Notes under the pieces: model-generated | What the model saw: only the letters and a program-made list of their open reading frames with translations | The model's database searches: none | Told to the model about the DNA's origin: nothing | Translations under genes and position numbers: made by a program | In this document: positions 42,005 through 54,093 of the stretch, piece by piece | How the letters are laid out: each line of letters opens with the position of its first letter | Position numbering within the stretch: the first letter of the stretch is position 1 | NCBI RefSeq assembly: GCF_002105155.1 | Contig: NW_019029018.1 | Coordinates: forward strand, 1 to 64,000 | Length of the DNA: 64,000 bases | Source of the DNA: Lobosporangium transversale | Lineage: Eukaryota; Mortierellomycota; Mortierellomycetes; Mortierellales; Mortierellaceae | Direction: 5' to 3'

Positions 42005-45000
42005 ATGACAATACTATTTTGCCTTCTTGATGGACAATCCACGGCATTCCCTGTTGAGGTCTCAGTAGAAGACACTATCGGCGACCTCAAAATAGCAATC
42101 AAGAAGGAGAAAGAACCTGAATTCGACCACATTGATGCCTACAAATTGATTCTCTTCCACGTCTCTGTTCCTGATGAGGGCGCTACAATCAATCTCGCCA
42201 ATATTGAATCAAAGGAGCTACTCACCGGAGCAACAAGCAAGATCTCAAAGATATTTGGCACATCGCCTCTGCCTGAGGAGACTATCAACGTCATTATTCA
42301 GCGGCCATCACAAGGTAGCTCTTGGTGGGCTGGCTACTGATATTTTCAGCCAGATGGAGCTTAAACTCCTGTGCATGACGTCATTGATCAACATTACTGT
42401 TCATGCTAACATGTTTATTTATTGTATTGCTGTTGCAATTGTTAGGATCCTTTGCAGGTACGAGTTCCCAAGTCAACAGTAAATGAGTCTATTTCTCAAG
42501 TAGACTTTCAGCATCGCAGATGCTCTGCATTCATTCCTTGGGTCTTTTGATTGACTTTGCACACCCGGAGCCTATTCCTAATGCCCTTTCTTTTCTTTTC
42601 TTTTCTTTTTTTTTGTATCATTTCCATCGAATGAACAAAATTTATTATAGCCCAACTATGGCAAGGTATGTGGCTGTGGATTGAGCCAATTTCTCGTTTA
42701 ATCTTTTGCTACATGCTGCAGCTTATTCTAACGCCTTTTCTTGAAATATTATGGATACTTAGATCCAAGAGCTTTAGAACTAAATGATGAGGATGGTAAG
42801 AGATTTGTCGGGTTATATTACGGGTTATATAGCACATTAGTTTTTACGGCATATTAACATTGTCCGTCACATGTCATATCTAGAGAGACTCTGGCTTGAG
42901 AGAATCAAGAAGGGATTCTTCCAGGGAAAGGTCAAGCAATTCCTAGAATCATACGCCAATGGTGACCTTAAACTTCCACTGACTGGGGGAGTTGTGTCAG
43001 GTCTACCGAAAGTCCCTAGGAGAGGAGCGCCAAGCGAGAAAAAAGAATGGCCAAGTCTTCTTCTCCTTAGCCCATCGACATCTCTCAATAACACTACATA
43101 CCATCCATGTGAAGAGGCAATCAAAAAAATTTATGAAGATGATCCTCGTCAACTATCATTGTTTGGAGTTAGTGGTTGCGGGAAGACCAGGACTGTCATC
43201 GAGATTCTTTCCCAGAAATGGGGCATCTATTTGAACGCCAGCAGCACCGATAGAGGATCCAATGACTTGACATCGCTTGCTGAGTTTATGCGAGAGCCAA
43301 CTTTGGTACGGTTATATAATAATCAAGATAAGGCAGAAAATGGCCTTAACACAGAAACAATCACGCACTGCCTACTCCTGTCAAGACTACTGATCTTCCA
43401 ACACTGTCTGGGATTGAACAAAAACCTAACTTGTGAAAGCTTGATGCTCTTGCAGGTTTGCCCCTCAGCTTTCAGCAAGGAGGTACCCGATATTTTTGAC
43501 ACGCTTTTCAATACTATAGCCGTAAGCTTCCACGAGGGAGGTGTTGGAAGAGGGAACGTACGCCGTGTCGTTCAAAAAGCTTTTGAACAAGTTCAAAGTC
43601 AACTGAATCCATCGACTAAAATTCTGATTGTAGTTGATGAGGCTCAGAATTTCAGCCGAGTATTTGAGGAACGATTCCAATCGAACCTACCCGGTAGCAG
43701 ACCGAGGCCATTACTATTGCCTGTAGTCCATGGCCTTGAAACAGTAACCACGGATAAGCAACATGTTTGTATCATTCAGTGTGGGACTGGCCTTAGTCCT
43801 AATGACCTTCAATGGTTGGAGGATTCTGGCGCAGAAGCCAAAGGTACCAAGGAACCGGATGGAGGTATCACTAATTTTTCTGGATGGAGTAGTATGGCAC
43901 AAATCACCGAATACTTAGAGCGTCTTAAAGATCAAGTGACTACAGGTCGTGAAAAAATCGATGAAATGATACCGCCAGCTGCAGTCGATACGATGTACCG
44001 ACTCCTCCGAGGCCGATTCCGACCCATTATCAGCGTGATCGAGGGAACTATATGGAAGCACAATGCGATCGAGGAGACTAAAAGGGAGCAAAATGAGCCA
44101 GGATCTCAAGAAGAGCCAATCTGGATGAAGGAGATAAAGGACGTGCAACAAAGGCTAGCAACTTGCCCTGATGATTTGAACCAGAGGAAAAGGGGGAACT
44201 TATGCTCTGACTTTCATCACGCTATGAAGACGCTTAATGTGGAGAAATCTGAGATGCTCTATCTCGTCAAAGTAGCACTTGTTCGCATGGTGTTATTTGG
44301 AGTACAAACTGTTATCCCTAAGGAACTTCCCCAACTTGTAGAATCGGCGCTTGGTAGGATGGAGTTTATCAAGTCAAAATCGTCAGAATATCGTACAGTG
44401 ATCGACGAACCATTTGTGTTTCTTGCAGTCCACAATTACTTTCAAAAATCAGACCCTGGATTTCACAACACTATAGTTACCTGTTGGACATTCATTAAAG
44501 ACCCCAAAATACATGGAAAATTTTGGGAGTGTCAAGTTCCTTTGAGCTTGATCAACATCTTCCACAACAAGACGCTTGCGAAAAAGATGTTTCCAAAAAA
44601 TGCACCTCTGGATCTGGTTGATCACGAAGCCACCATAGTTGGATGGAAAAAATCCTGCATTGGAGCTAATTGCAGTGACTTGACTATGGAGCAATTCTTG
44701 GAGGCCCATTTCGATCATGATTCGAGGATTGATAAAAGAGAGATTCCTCCATTTTATTTCCCCACGGACGAAATCACTGGTCCAGACATTGTGTTTATTC
44801 TCAAGATCAACGAAAAGATGTACCCCGTATTTGTCCAGCTCAAATTCGTGAAGAAGCTTGATGGTATGAAAGCAGCACACGCCTTAGAGACAATTAACCG
44901 CGGCGCGATCAATGTACACCATTTGCCCAACTTTGACCGCTTTTGCCCTCCGAATGAAAGGTATCTTAGCTTGTTGTTAATGTATCCTGGAAAATTGTCA

Positions 45001-45171
45001 GATAAAAATAAGACCATGCATCCCCCAGATTCAAGGCAGGCTCTAATGGTGATAGATGAGGGCAACATTGCCGAATACTTTCATGAGAACGAGATTGAGC
45101 TATTGGATTCCATCAAGAGAAGTGGAGAGGCAATTGAGCATGGAAGAGAAAAGAAGATCAAATCCAACTAG
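42005..45171 (+). CDS. Crinkler (CRN)-type gene: Ub-like header, P-loop NTPase, PD-(D/E)XK-like nuclease
   Basis: Five exons fit: 42005-42314, 42458-42478, 42651-42665, 42763-42795 and 42884-45171, summing to 2667 nt (888 codons plus stop), every junction in phase 1 with GT-AG borders. Exon 1 is the Ub-like header (ILFCLLDG, DTIGDLKIAIKK, KLILFHVSVP, INVIIQRP). The small exons encode the linker (LWQDPRALELNDED). The last exon holds Walker A GVSGCGKTRT, Walker B ILIVVDEAQNF, and near the C-terminus a PD-(D/E)XK-like GPDIVFIL...VFVQLKFVKK. No stops or shifts. CRN proteins are host-directed effectors in oomycetes, but their role in free-living fungi is unsettled. The micro-exon model is inferred; one could be intronic. 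Confidence 0.85.
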
Positions 45172-45235
45172 CAAGAATCGTCCTTAACACTGCAAGATGG
45201 CGACTAATTGTTTTCAGAAAATAAAAAAAGCTTAT

Positions 45236-45461
45236 TCATTCACATAAACGTTTGTAACAACCCAGTTTATTTTGTTGAATCTCTTGGTGCGAAGATCGCA
45301 CCTTCTTGGAAAACTGTGCGTGCTCTTCCAGCGTGAGAGTGCGCATCACAAATGATCCTCCTGCACTCTCACAAGCCTGGGAGAGGTCATCCTTACTCAT
45401 CTTGAACACAGTCCTCCTCGTAAGCCCTGTTGGCCCCGTGGGATACCCAGATGCAGGGATC
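45236..45461 (-). CDS. Candidate terminal exon of a small unidentified gene
   Basis: On the minus strand CTGCTAG at ~45460 could be a splice acceptor, preceded by a long T run (45499-45527). The frame then reads ASGYPTGPTGLTRRTVFKMS and TLTLEEHAQFSKKVRSSHQE to TGA at 45236, convergent with the Crinkler gene. An upstream candidate exon (45531-45690, MGLKDHLKIMSCGKEGKC) exists but I cannot fix the junction. Family unknown. Confidence 0.28.
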
Positions 45462-45497
45462 TAGCAGGCAGAGCTCGAATATCTCTGGTACATGATG

Positions 45498-45498
<1 letters not shown>

Positions 45499-45527
<29 letters not shown>
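45499..45527 (+). repeat. Poly-A tract
   Basis: About 29 A in a row. On the minus strand it is a T run just before a potential splice acceptor. Confidence 0.85.
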
Positions 45528-45528
<1 letters not shown>

Positions 45529-46130
45529 CAGGTTAAAAGTATGATTTGGAGCAGAAAGAAGCAGAATGAACCTCAATTTATAATCGCCATGGTCTGTCTC
45601 ATTGCATTCCTCCTTCATCCTGATTCGTTCCTGACATTTTCCTTCTTTTCCGCATGACATAATCTTTAAATGATCTTTCAAACCCATCACGATTGCAAGA
45701 TGACTTTAAACAAAAAGTCTTTTTGCAAGCCATGTTAGATATATATTTTCAATTACATGAATTTCGTTGAGACCATATATATTTGAAAAGACCTAACCAA
45801 AAAGAGCGACCAGCATATATTTCAAATAAAAATGCTAGCGGCGCTAAAGAGAATAACAAACTTAGCAACTAAACTAAAGGCAAATACGCGAAATGATCAT
45901 ACTATAAGTCTATAGCATGAAAATAAAGAAGGACATACACGATTCCCAAGTTAGACACGTAGAAACATGATGATAGTTGGCCACCAGAAGTGAATAAATA
46001 CCCTAAGATAGGTGTGACATCAGTCACATGTTGGTAGTTTACGAGTCGAGTTGCATCACTTGTGATTGAGGTCCTCTACTTTTTTTCAAAAGGTTAATCA
46101 TCGCACATGTGCTTGACGGCTACCTCTGAT
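45528..46130. other. Intergenic, no recognised gene
   Basis: AT-rich spacer between the putative small gene and the gypsy C LTR. It contains the imperfect palindrome TGTGACATCAGTCACA at about 46013. No gene or RNA recognised. Confidence 0.5.
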
Positions 46131-46216
46131 TGTAATAATTAAGAGAGACAAAAGATGATTTTATTATAATTATTAAAACAAGCCATTTTATAGGCTTAGG
46201 GCTATATACTGTCACA
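46131..46216 (-). repeat. Gypsy C 3' LTR (86 bp)
   Basis: Unusually short LTR. It differs from the copy at 57568-57653 at four positions. Its extent is fixed by the polypurine tract on one side and by alignment with the other copy. Confidence 0.8.
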
Positions 46217-46303
46217 CCTTCCCATTTTAAAAAAAAATTATAGTCTATGTGTTTTCTTGTATTTCTTCAGCATCCTGGTGCAGTTTGTAAGGGTGCTCTC
46301 TGG

Positions 46304-48415
46304 CTACCAAGTGGAGTCCTCTCTAGGGTAGCTTTTCCATTTAATGAGGAACTCTTGGCGATTGCTACTGAATCGATGGTCTAAAATAGCTTCGACCTCG
46401 TATTCCTCTTCATCATCAATAATTTCAGGCGGCGGCCGTGCTGGAACTCTGGGCCCTAAGGCCTCTGGCGATGGAATGTATTTTTTAAAACGGTCCACAT
46501 GAAACACATCATGGATCTTCATCGTATTTGGAAGTTCTAATCGGAATGATACAGGCGAGATTTGTTCGACAATGGTATGAGGCCCAGCGAATAATGCTCT
46601 GAGCTTTTCCGTCGGCCTGTTCTTATCAGCGTCAACGGTGATATCATCTGTGCTGAGTAGTACCTGGTCTCCAACAGTAAATGAGTGATCACGTCGGCGA
46701 GCATTTGCGCCCCTTGCCTGCCTCTCTCTTGCCTCTTCCATGGCTTCCTTTGCCAACGTAAGCGCCGCGCTTTGGGACTCCAAAAATTCTTTCACACTAG
46801 GGTTTGATGATGTGTGGATGGTAGGTTGTAGAAGAGATGCTGGGACACGCGGGTTAAAGCCAGCATTCAAGAAAAAAGGTGAAAATCCAGTTGACGCGTT
46901 AACCGAGTTGTTGTAGGCAAATTCAGCAGCGGAAAGCAATAGGTCCCAATTGGTTTGTCGTTGATCTACAAACGCACGAAGGATTGTTTCCAATGTCTGG
47001 TTGGCGCGTTCGGTCTGGCCATCTCTCTGCGGATGAAATGCTGTGGACAAGGCGAGTTTGCAGCCCATGAGCCGATGGAGTTCTTGCCAGAACTTGCTAG
47101 TGAATTTTGTATCACGGTCCGAGACGATGATTGTAGGCATGCCATGAAGCCTGAACACGTTGTCAAAGAAGAACCTAGCCACATCTGAAGCCTTGTCTTT
47201 GGTGGTGCTAGGCACAAAATGCACCTGCTTGGAGAATTTATCAACAAATACTGTGATGGCGTCGAAACCTCTAGGAGTCTTGGGAAGCATGACAATAAAA
47301 TCCATCGTCACAGTACTCCAGCGTTCTTTGGGGATCGCGAGGGGATGGAGCAGGCCTGCAGGGCGTTGTCGGCTAGGCTTGTTGCGTTGGCAGCTTTCAC
47401 AGGTTTGGATATAATTGCGAGTATCGCGAGCGATCCTGGGCCAGAATACATAACGACGAAGGATATCATAGGTCTTATCGAATCCGAGATGTCCGGCTAT
47501 AGCGGAGTCGTGAGCGTCGTGGAGAAGGGTAAGACGAATATCAGACTTCTGCGGAATACAGACTAGGTTTGTTCCGCGACGCCAAACATATAAAAGTCCA
47601 TCATGTAACGAGTAGCGAGGCGGAGGACATTTCTCAAGGCAGAATTTAAAGATCGTGGAGAGCTTTGGATCATCAGCGTAACTCTCAATCAGGCGCTGCT
47701 TCAGGTTCGGTTCTAGTTCGACCACAAGTGAGTTGACGGCGACAGATTGTAGATCTTGGTGATCTGGTCGTCGCGAAAGTGCATCTGGGACGATGTTGTC
47801 CGATCCACGCTTGTACTTGAAATCAAAGTCATATTCCTGAAGTAGCTCCATCCAGCGCGCTTGTCGTCGCGTTAGTTTAGGCTGTGTTGGGAAGTGGCGT
47901 AACGTAGCATGATCGGTGTATACGACGAAATGTGTGCCATCGAGGTAGTAGCGCCATGTTTTGAGTGCAGCTAGCAGCTCCTGTTCGTGTGTTGGGTAGT
48001 TCTTCTCGGCAGGGCTAAGTTTCTTGGATGTAAACGCTACGGGCCGGGACTCACCGTGTTCATCTGTTTGAAACAACACAGCTCCTATGGCGAATCCTGA
48101 GGCGTCTGTTTCTACTGTTGTGGGCAGGTCAGGGTCGAATATCCTAAGCACCGGGGCCTTGGTGATGGCGCTCTTCAAGGCAGCGAATGCGCGCTCTTTT
48201 TCCTCATCCCAAGAGAACGCAACACCATCACCCAAGAGAGCTGTCAAGGGTAGGGCAATAGTAGCGAAGTCATGGATGTACTGCTGATAGAACTGAGCAA
48301 GGCCAATGAACTGTTGGATATCCCTTTGTTTGGTGGGTCGAGGCCATTCTTTGATAGCCTTGACATGGCCCGCGCTTGTCTTGATGCCGTCTTTACAAAC
48401 AACATGTCCTAGAAA
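46304..48415 (-). pseudogene. Gypsy C pol fragment (end of RT to chromodomain)
   Basis: Open from the hAT junction (FLGHVVCKDGIKTS) through the RT connection, RNase H (ETDASGFAIGAVLFQ), HHCC finger (CESCQRNK) and integrase core (TMDFIVMLP, SDRDTKF, TERANQ). It runs into a chromodomain (EEEYEVEAILDHR, EFLIKWKSYPRED). It stops at TAG right after STW, while similar coding sequence (PESTLTNC) continues, so the chromodomain end is probably truncated by a nonsense change. Protease, most of RT and gag are missing. Confidence 0.85.
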
Positions 48416-51400
48416 CAGTGCTCCTAATCGATTCGATACAACCGGAATTGAATGGGATTGAATGCATCCGATTCAGTTTCGGCTCAGGGTAAGTTTGTAC
48501 CGAAATTGAATGCTCCATTCCTGTATCGAATCGAATGAATCGAATGTGTTGAATGATACCCTTAATGTGTAGCATGGGTCGTATGATTATATCGAATGCA
48601 TCGAATGTATCGAAACCGTTTACCGAATGTATCGCAGCCGATTTACCGAATGCATCAAAACCGATTTTTTAAGCGCATCGAATGTATCTATGCACTATTT
48701 AATACGACTATATCGGCTTTTTGAATAAAAAACTTGACAGGTTAGAATGGGCTTACACAATTTGATGCGCCACGGTACATTCGACTAACGTTCAAATGTT
48801 GGAAATATATTTAAATTTTGACTTATCACTTATAACGAATGTATACAGAACTATAGCAACTAATTTATGGGAGAACATTCATCCAAGAGACCAGGATGAC
48901 CAAGCGCTGGATCGTCGTAGGGCTAAGGCTATTTCTTTCAGGTGGCAGGAAGAACTTGGCTTGCGAAAAGCATCTTTCTGCCGGGGTTGATGTCACAGGG
49001 ACTGCAAGATAGTCCTTTGCCATATTCGCCAAATTGGGCAAGCGCTCCTTTTGTGATCGCCAGTACACTAACTCTGGAGGCTCATGTTACTAGCAACTAG
49101 AGAACTTCCTTCTCGAACGTATAATTCAAGCTCTCCACCTTTTTTCTTGATACCATAGCGTCTCATCTCCATTTCTTCTTCAGCTGGGAGCTGACTTGGG
49201 CCTTCTTTGCCCTTATATTCATCTTCCCAGACCTTCGTTACCATGTCTTGGCTGCTTTGAATATATTCACCCCATTCGTTAGCTTCCCACCAGTCAAACC
49301 GCATCCTCGGGTCCATAGCAGTGGCGACGGCATAGACCGCTGAGGAATCAGTTTTAGAATAATAACGCAAAAGCTTCTTTAACCCTTGACCTGCTGCGTT
49401 TTTTAGTGGAGGATCCTCTTCTTTTTCAATATAATCTTCTAGGTGGTCGATCATGTTGTTGTAAGCAGACATGGCTCTGTTGATTGTCGGGTATCCCAGG
49501 CTAGAAGACACCGTCGCTGTGATATCATTAAACTGGCTAAGCAAAATATGGAGGTTCTTCAGGTATCCCCATTCTTCGTCTTTCAGGGAGAAGGCCGATA
49601 AAAACGGTTCGTTCTGGCACATGCTCTGGTAGGCTAGCCTTAACGCTATTGCCCTATCCACCATGATGAAAGTAGAGCTCCAACGTGTGCAGTTATCCCT
49701 TTTCAGTTCAAGGCTTGGGCATTTCAGGATAGCGCAGACCTGGCCAAACTTGTCAATTCTTTGTGGCGAAGCTCTATGTATAAGTCGATATAAAAGGTAT
49801 TTTATAGTTAAGTTTCATGATTCAAGTTTATACTGTATTTGCAGTCAAGATTATATAGTAATACTGACCTGATCTTAACAATGCCTTTTCTGAGTTTCTG
49901 TAATGTACTCAGCGTTACAAGCGTTAACCCAACCGCATCCTCACACTCATTGTTGTTCACGTAGAGACTGTCATTTTCAGGAGCCAAGTCATTCAAACCA
50001 CTTGGGCCCAAAATCGCCTGAACTGCCAGATTAATGATGTGTCCAAGGCATGGCACATGGTATAAGCCATCCTTGAGCGGCCTAATGTTTTTTATTTTTA
50101 TTTATTTTTATTTTTTTTAAGAGAAGCGTTAGAGATAACTCATTACTAGATGCGTTAGCATTATTGAAAGTGACTGAGAATTACCATTCTACTGCCTTGG
50201 GATGCTTTTCAAGCTCTTGGATCATTTTGGACATATTTGACGCATTGTCGGTGGTGATACTTAGAAGCTTGTCACCAATTTTAAATCGATCGATGACCTT
50301 AGCCAGAGATTCCGCTAAGTTCTCACCTGTATGCGCTCCATACAATGGCTCAAATCCAATGACCAGCTCTTGTTGGCGCCAGTCATGATCAACCCAGTGA
50401 GCTGTTACCCCCAGGAAGTTGTCTTGGAAAGGGCTTGTCTAGCCATCAACGGTCAGTGATACCTTGTTAATATCCTCAAATAAGCTTTTGACTTGATGCT
50501 CCATGTATTGGTATTTTAGCTTAGCCTATTTTTAATCCATCTTTTTGTCAGTGTTTGGCTGATGTTTGTTATAAAAAAAAAATAATTATTGAAGAGTAAT
50601 AATAATAATAATACTGTAATAATCATAATCATAGTAATAATAGTTTTACCTTGGTTGCCATGGTGCCATCAGACGGTAGCTTTACTTGAGATGCTGTAGC
50701 CATTGTAGCATGGACTAGAAGCTCCTGGAGAGCAGTGCTTTTGACAATCGTAAATGGCTGCTTTGTTGTGATAACGAATCGGACAAGCAATTCGTCAAAT
50801 CTCGTAGGGTCAAATACTTTTGGCTGAGAAAATGAATTAAGCATCTTGTCCATCGGGCCTTGCTTGGAGAGACTGCCATCATTGGCATTGCTATCTTTAG
50901 TGATGCGATGTACTTGCCACAGATGCTGGATGACCCTTGAAGTTGACATATTCGATGAACCAAAGGTTTTCCCGCAGCTAGGGTAACAGCAGCGCATACC
51001 AGAGCCACTCTTAGTTTTAACACGCTCGGCCCACTTGTTCTTCATTGACCACGCCCAGCTTCGGTTGATCGCCGTGCTGCTTGCCACGCTGGAGCTTCCC
51101 ACGCTCCTCGTCACTAAGCTCTCATTCATCACGCTGCCGCTCATCACGCTCTCCATATCCATATCGTTGTCAGGCGCGTCAAAGCTGGCAGACATAGAAG
51201 TGTTACCAACGTCATAAACCTTAAGTTCATGTATGATAAAATTGCAATGGAGGTATTAATTTAAACATTAAGGTTAAGTTTTTTCCTTCTTTTCTTAATA
51301 CAAAGTAATATGGTAAATGTAATTAATATATACTTCTTCTTCTTCCTCCTCGATAATTCGACGACGTCGTTTACTCATTTTAAGAGATGTTTTGGGCTGA

Positions 51401-51910
51401 ATTGAGATAATGCATGAAAAGGAAAAGAGAGAAAAAAAAAAAAAAAAAAAAGGAAAAGGAAAGGAAATGAGGCGAAGTGAAGCGAATGCAAACACATTTG
51501 TTGTCCTGATGCCGCAGTTGAGTATTTAAGTATAACGCACCAGATATCTCGCACTCGTTGTTAGGCTTTATTTTCTATAAACATGTGTTTTAACCTTATC
51601 TTCATGGTAATATTTTTCTTAATCCACGATTTAAATCCACATTTTGATTAAGAGTGCCGTGAGAAAAAATTTATAAAAATTTTAATCGGTTTATCAATGT
51701 ACCGAATGATTCGGTATATCAAATGAATTGAATCGGTACAATCGAGGCACCGAATGATTCGGTTTACCGAATGCATCGAATAATCGATACATTCGATTCG
51801 GTTTCGACAATATATATTCATTCGGTTTCGATTCGATATGAACCTTACCTTGGTCAATTCGATTTCGGTTCGAAGGTGTATTGAATCGAATGTACCGATT
51901 AGGAGCACTG
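48416..51910 (-). mobile_element. hAT element
   Basis: 3495 bp between inverted tips CAGTGCTCCTAATCG (48416) and its complement ending at 51910. Both subterminal regions are packed with TCGAATG/CCGAATG words in both orientations, like the transposase-binding repeats of hAT elements. The 8-bp flanks do not match (CCTAGAAA versus ATATGATG); the left flank is gypsy C, the right flank is Tc1 C. So the element is not a simple insertion at its present place. Confidence 0.8.
48865..51195 (-). pseudogene. hAT transposase, multi-exon, with a nonsense mutation
   Basis: The N-terminus (51195-50629) has a BED-type zinc finger (CCYPSCGKTF...HLWQVH). GTAAAA...CATCAG, GTAATT...CATTAG and further GT-AG intervals interrupt the frame with AT-rich introns. 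The catalytic part reads SLTVDG then a TAG (50439-50441) where Trp is expected, then TSPFQDNFLGVTAHW, TTDNASNM, and CLGHIINLAVQAIL. The C-terminal dimerisation region is at 49664-48865 (NAAGQGLKKLLRYYS, DYLAVPVTSTPAERCFS). The stop in the catalytic motif makes it nonfunctional. Confidence 0.75.
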
Positions 51911-52440
51911 ATATGATGTGCTCGTAGAGTTTTATCCCATCGATGCTTGTAGTAGTACTTTCTTCCGCAGGACCCAACTCTGCTAAAGATGGTCTCATCT
52001 GAGAACATGACGTTCTTCCAGTCTTCTAGAGTCCAGTCCAAGTAATCCTTTGCAAAATTATATCGAGCATAGATTTGCTTCTTCGTCAGATCAGGCTGCT
52101 TCTGTTTTACATATGCCCCCATATCATCCTGCATAAGGAACCTCCTGATGCTCGATTTACTAACCTGCACTCCTTCCCTCAATTGAACAAGTTGTTGGCC
52201 ATCTTTTAGGGTCTCCAATACACCCATGTCAAAAAATCTTGATAAAAGCTGTTTCGTTTTCTTAGTAACTTTGCAGGGTCGGCCCCCTCTCAGCACTGGA
52301 ATACTTTCTTTGCCTCTTTTCCTAATCCTTTGAGCTGAGGTAACAGATATCCCTAAACTCTTTGACACTTCTCTGGAAGACTTTCCCTGATGAAGTAGAG
52401 CAGTTGCATTTTGGATAGTTGATTTGGATAATGATTTCAT
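51911..52440 (-). pseudogene. Tc1 family C transposase, N-terminal half
   Basis: ATG 52440 (MKSLSKSTIQNATALLHQGK). HTH (SSREVSKSLGISVTSAQRI), GGRPCKV linker, second HTH, then the first catalytic Asp in VMFSDETIF. The frame is cut after LRAHHI by the hAT terminus, so two of the three catalytic residues are missing. Confidence 0.88.
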
Positions 52441-52923
52441 GTTATGATAAAGATATGGCAGATATGCAGAGTGTCGCTTGGTGTATCAGTGGTGATGGTG
52501 CTATAAAGAAAGAATAAAGAATAAGAAAGAAGTAAGGGATGGACAAACCTGACATGTACTTTTTACCAAAACTGATGCAAGGAGACATGACTATACAAAT
52601 GGCGATTATTCGCTAATTGCGTCATTGATGAGAACAGCGATGACAGTCTACGAAGGTGAGACAAATGAGAATGAGAAGCGGTGATGGTAGGGAAGATCAT
52701 TAGAAAGGAAAAGGAGAATGAGGAATGAATGGTCTACTGAATGGTCTACGAAGGACGACCTATTCACATTGTCATAGGTACCATGGACGTATGTGTGTGT
52801 CACCTTTCTTCATTGAAAATCCGACGAGAAATAAAGAAAAATAAACTAAATAAAAAGATCCCTCTGCCCTGCAACTCTGATCTACATCTACTTCTCGAGC
52901 CAAAAAGGGGTGGTGTGGGTGGG

Positions 52924-53015
52924 ACATACGTCCATGGTACCTATGACAATGTGAATAGGTCGTCCTTCGTAGACCATTCAGTAGACCATTGTCTACGGTA
53001 CCATGTCCGTATGTG
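52924..53015 (-). repeat. DIRS 2 internal complementary region
   Basis: CATACGTCCATGGTACC...CAGTAGACCATT is the complement of the left tip. It runs directly into GTCTACGGTACCATGTCC, the complement of the right tip. Comparison with both ends fixes the element borders. Confidence 0.85.
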
Positions 53016-53105
53016 GCTCCAGAGGGATCGCCAAAGAGAACTAAACTAAAACAAAACTAAAACTAAAAGAAAACTGAACGAAATGAACAACTAACTAAAG
53101 AAAAT

Positions 53106-54093
53106 CTAGCCTAGAGTGCTCATGGACATGTTGTTGGAGGTGGCACTCGACAAACGGTAGTGCTTCTCGAAGACTTTCGGGGACGACCAATTCCCCTGCA
53201 CCATGATATCAGCCACTGGTACGCCTGCTATAGCCGCGAGCGTAGAACCTAAGGCTCGGAGCTTAGGAGCTTTCTTGTCTCCTAAATCCATCAGCGAAGA
53301 AATCCTACTCATGTGGGAGCCAATAGTAGTCGCACGCGCCGGCTGGGTGTGGTCTTTCACAAATCTAATCAAAGGTACAATGCTTCTTGTTGGGTCCTTC
53401 GGATGAGGAGAGGTAGTGGAAGGACAAGACAGCCTGTCCAGGTAAGCGGTGTATGCGTCGACAGGGCATAGCTTCTTGTCAAAGTGAGAACCAATGGTCA
53501 CATGCTTAATGATACGTTGCCCATCACTCTTCTCTTTTGGGAAAACAACAACAAGCTGAAGCTCCCTAACACAATCTTGGAGAGACTGACATCTACACAT
53601 CTGATGTCGTCTGGTCTCATGAAGCCACAGACGCCTAAGAGCCAACACAGCTTCCATGTAAGCTCCTCAAAAGGCAACTCCATATTTGCTGATGACTGCC
53701 GAAAATGGTCCAAAACAGGTGTGATGTCAAAGTGACCAGACCTGGACTCAACGACACCTTCTTGCTTTCCAGCCTTGAGGAACTGGCGGTAGTATTCATC
53801 TGATCGTACTCTCTCTGGGTCACGAAATAGGGCGAGGACAGCCGACTTCATGGTCATCAGCGTGGACCACTTCAAATTGCGAGCGACCCGCACGTAGTGT
53901 AGCCAGTTCACTACTGGGATCGCGGGGTTAATCCCTTGTTCGAACGAGCCCTCTTTCAGCCAAGTGACGAATTCAGCTTGATGCTTTTCGTACTCTCGCT
54001 TGGTGCTCTTGGATCCTTTGTGAGCACAGATAAACTCAGTCACCGCTGGCGAGAGGCCATCTATGAGCATCCTCGTCCTCTTACTCTCCACGC
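53106..54093 (-). pseudogene. DIRS 2 tyrosine recombinase, frameshifted
   Basis: The first part (DGLSPAVTEFICAHKGSK, CGFMRPDDIRCVDVS) and the second part (LQLVVVFPKEKSDGQRIIK, ALGSTLAAIAGVP, GNWSSPKVFEKHYRLS) lie in different frames. They meet near 53565-53580. The catalytic Arg is in the first part and the nucleophilic Tyr in the second. The frame of the first part remains open far upstream over the RT gene, so it has no clear own start; I take the recombinase from about 54093. Confidence 0.8.

Larger units (their letters stand above)
46131..48415 (-). mobile_element. Gypsy C (chromovirus-type), 3' half
   Basis: 86-bp 3' LTR (46131-46216, TGTAATAATT...CTGTCACA on the plus strand), then a polypurine complement (CCTTCCCATTTT), then pol. 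The element is cut at 48415 by the hAT terminus. A matching 86-bp LTR with a primer site lies at 57568-57653 and may be the other end of the same element, but the outer flanks (CTGAT, GCGTT) do not match. Confidence 0.8.

Noticed and set aside
45280..45480. Possible tRNA-derived SINE ahead of the poly-A tract
   Set aside because: The A- and B-box-like words are weak and the opposite strand has a plausible coding frame instead.
46010..46030. Palindrome TGTGACATCAGTCACA, similar to one near 21207
   Set aside because: Short CRE-like palindromes are expected by chance at this scale; no gene context links the two.
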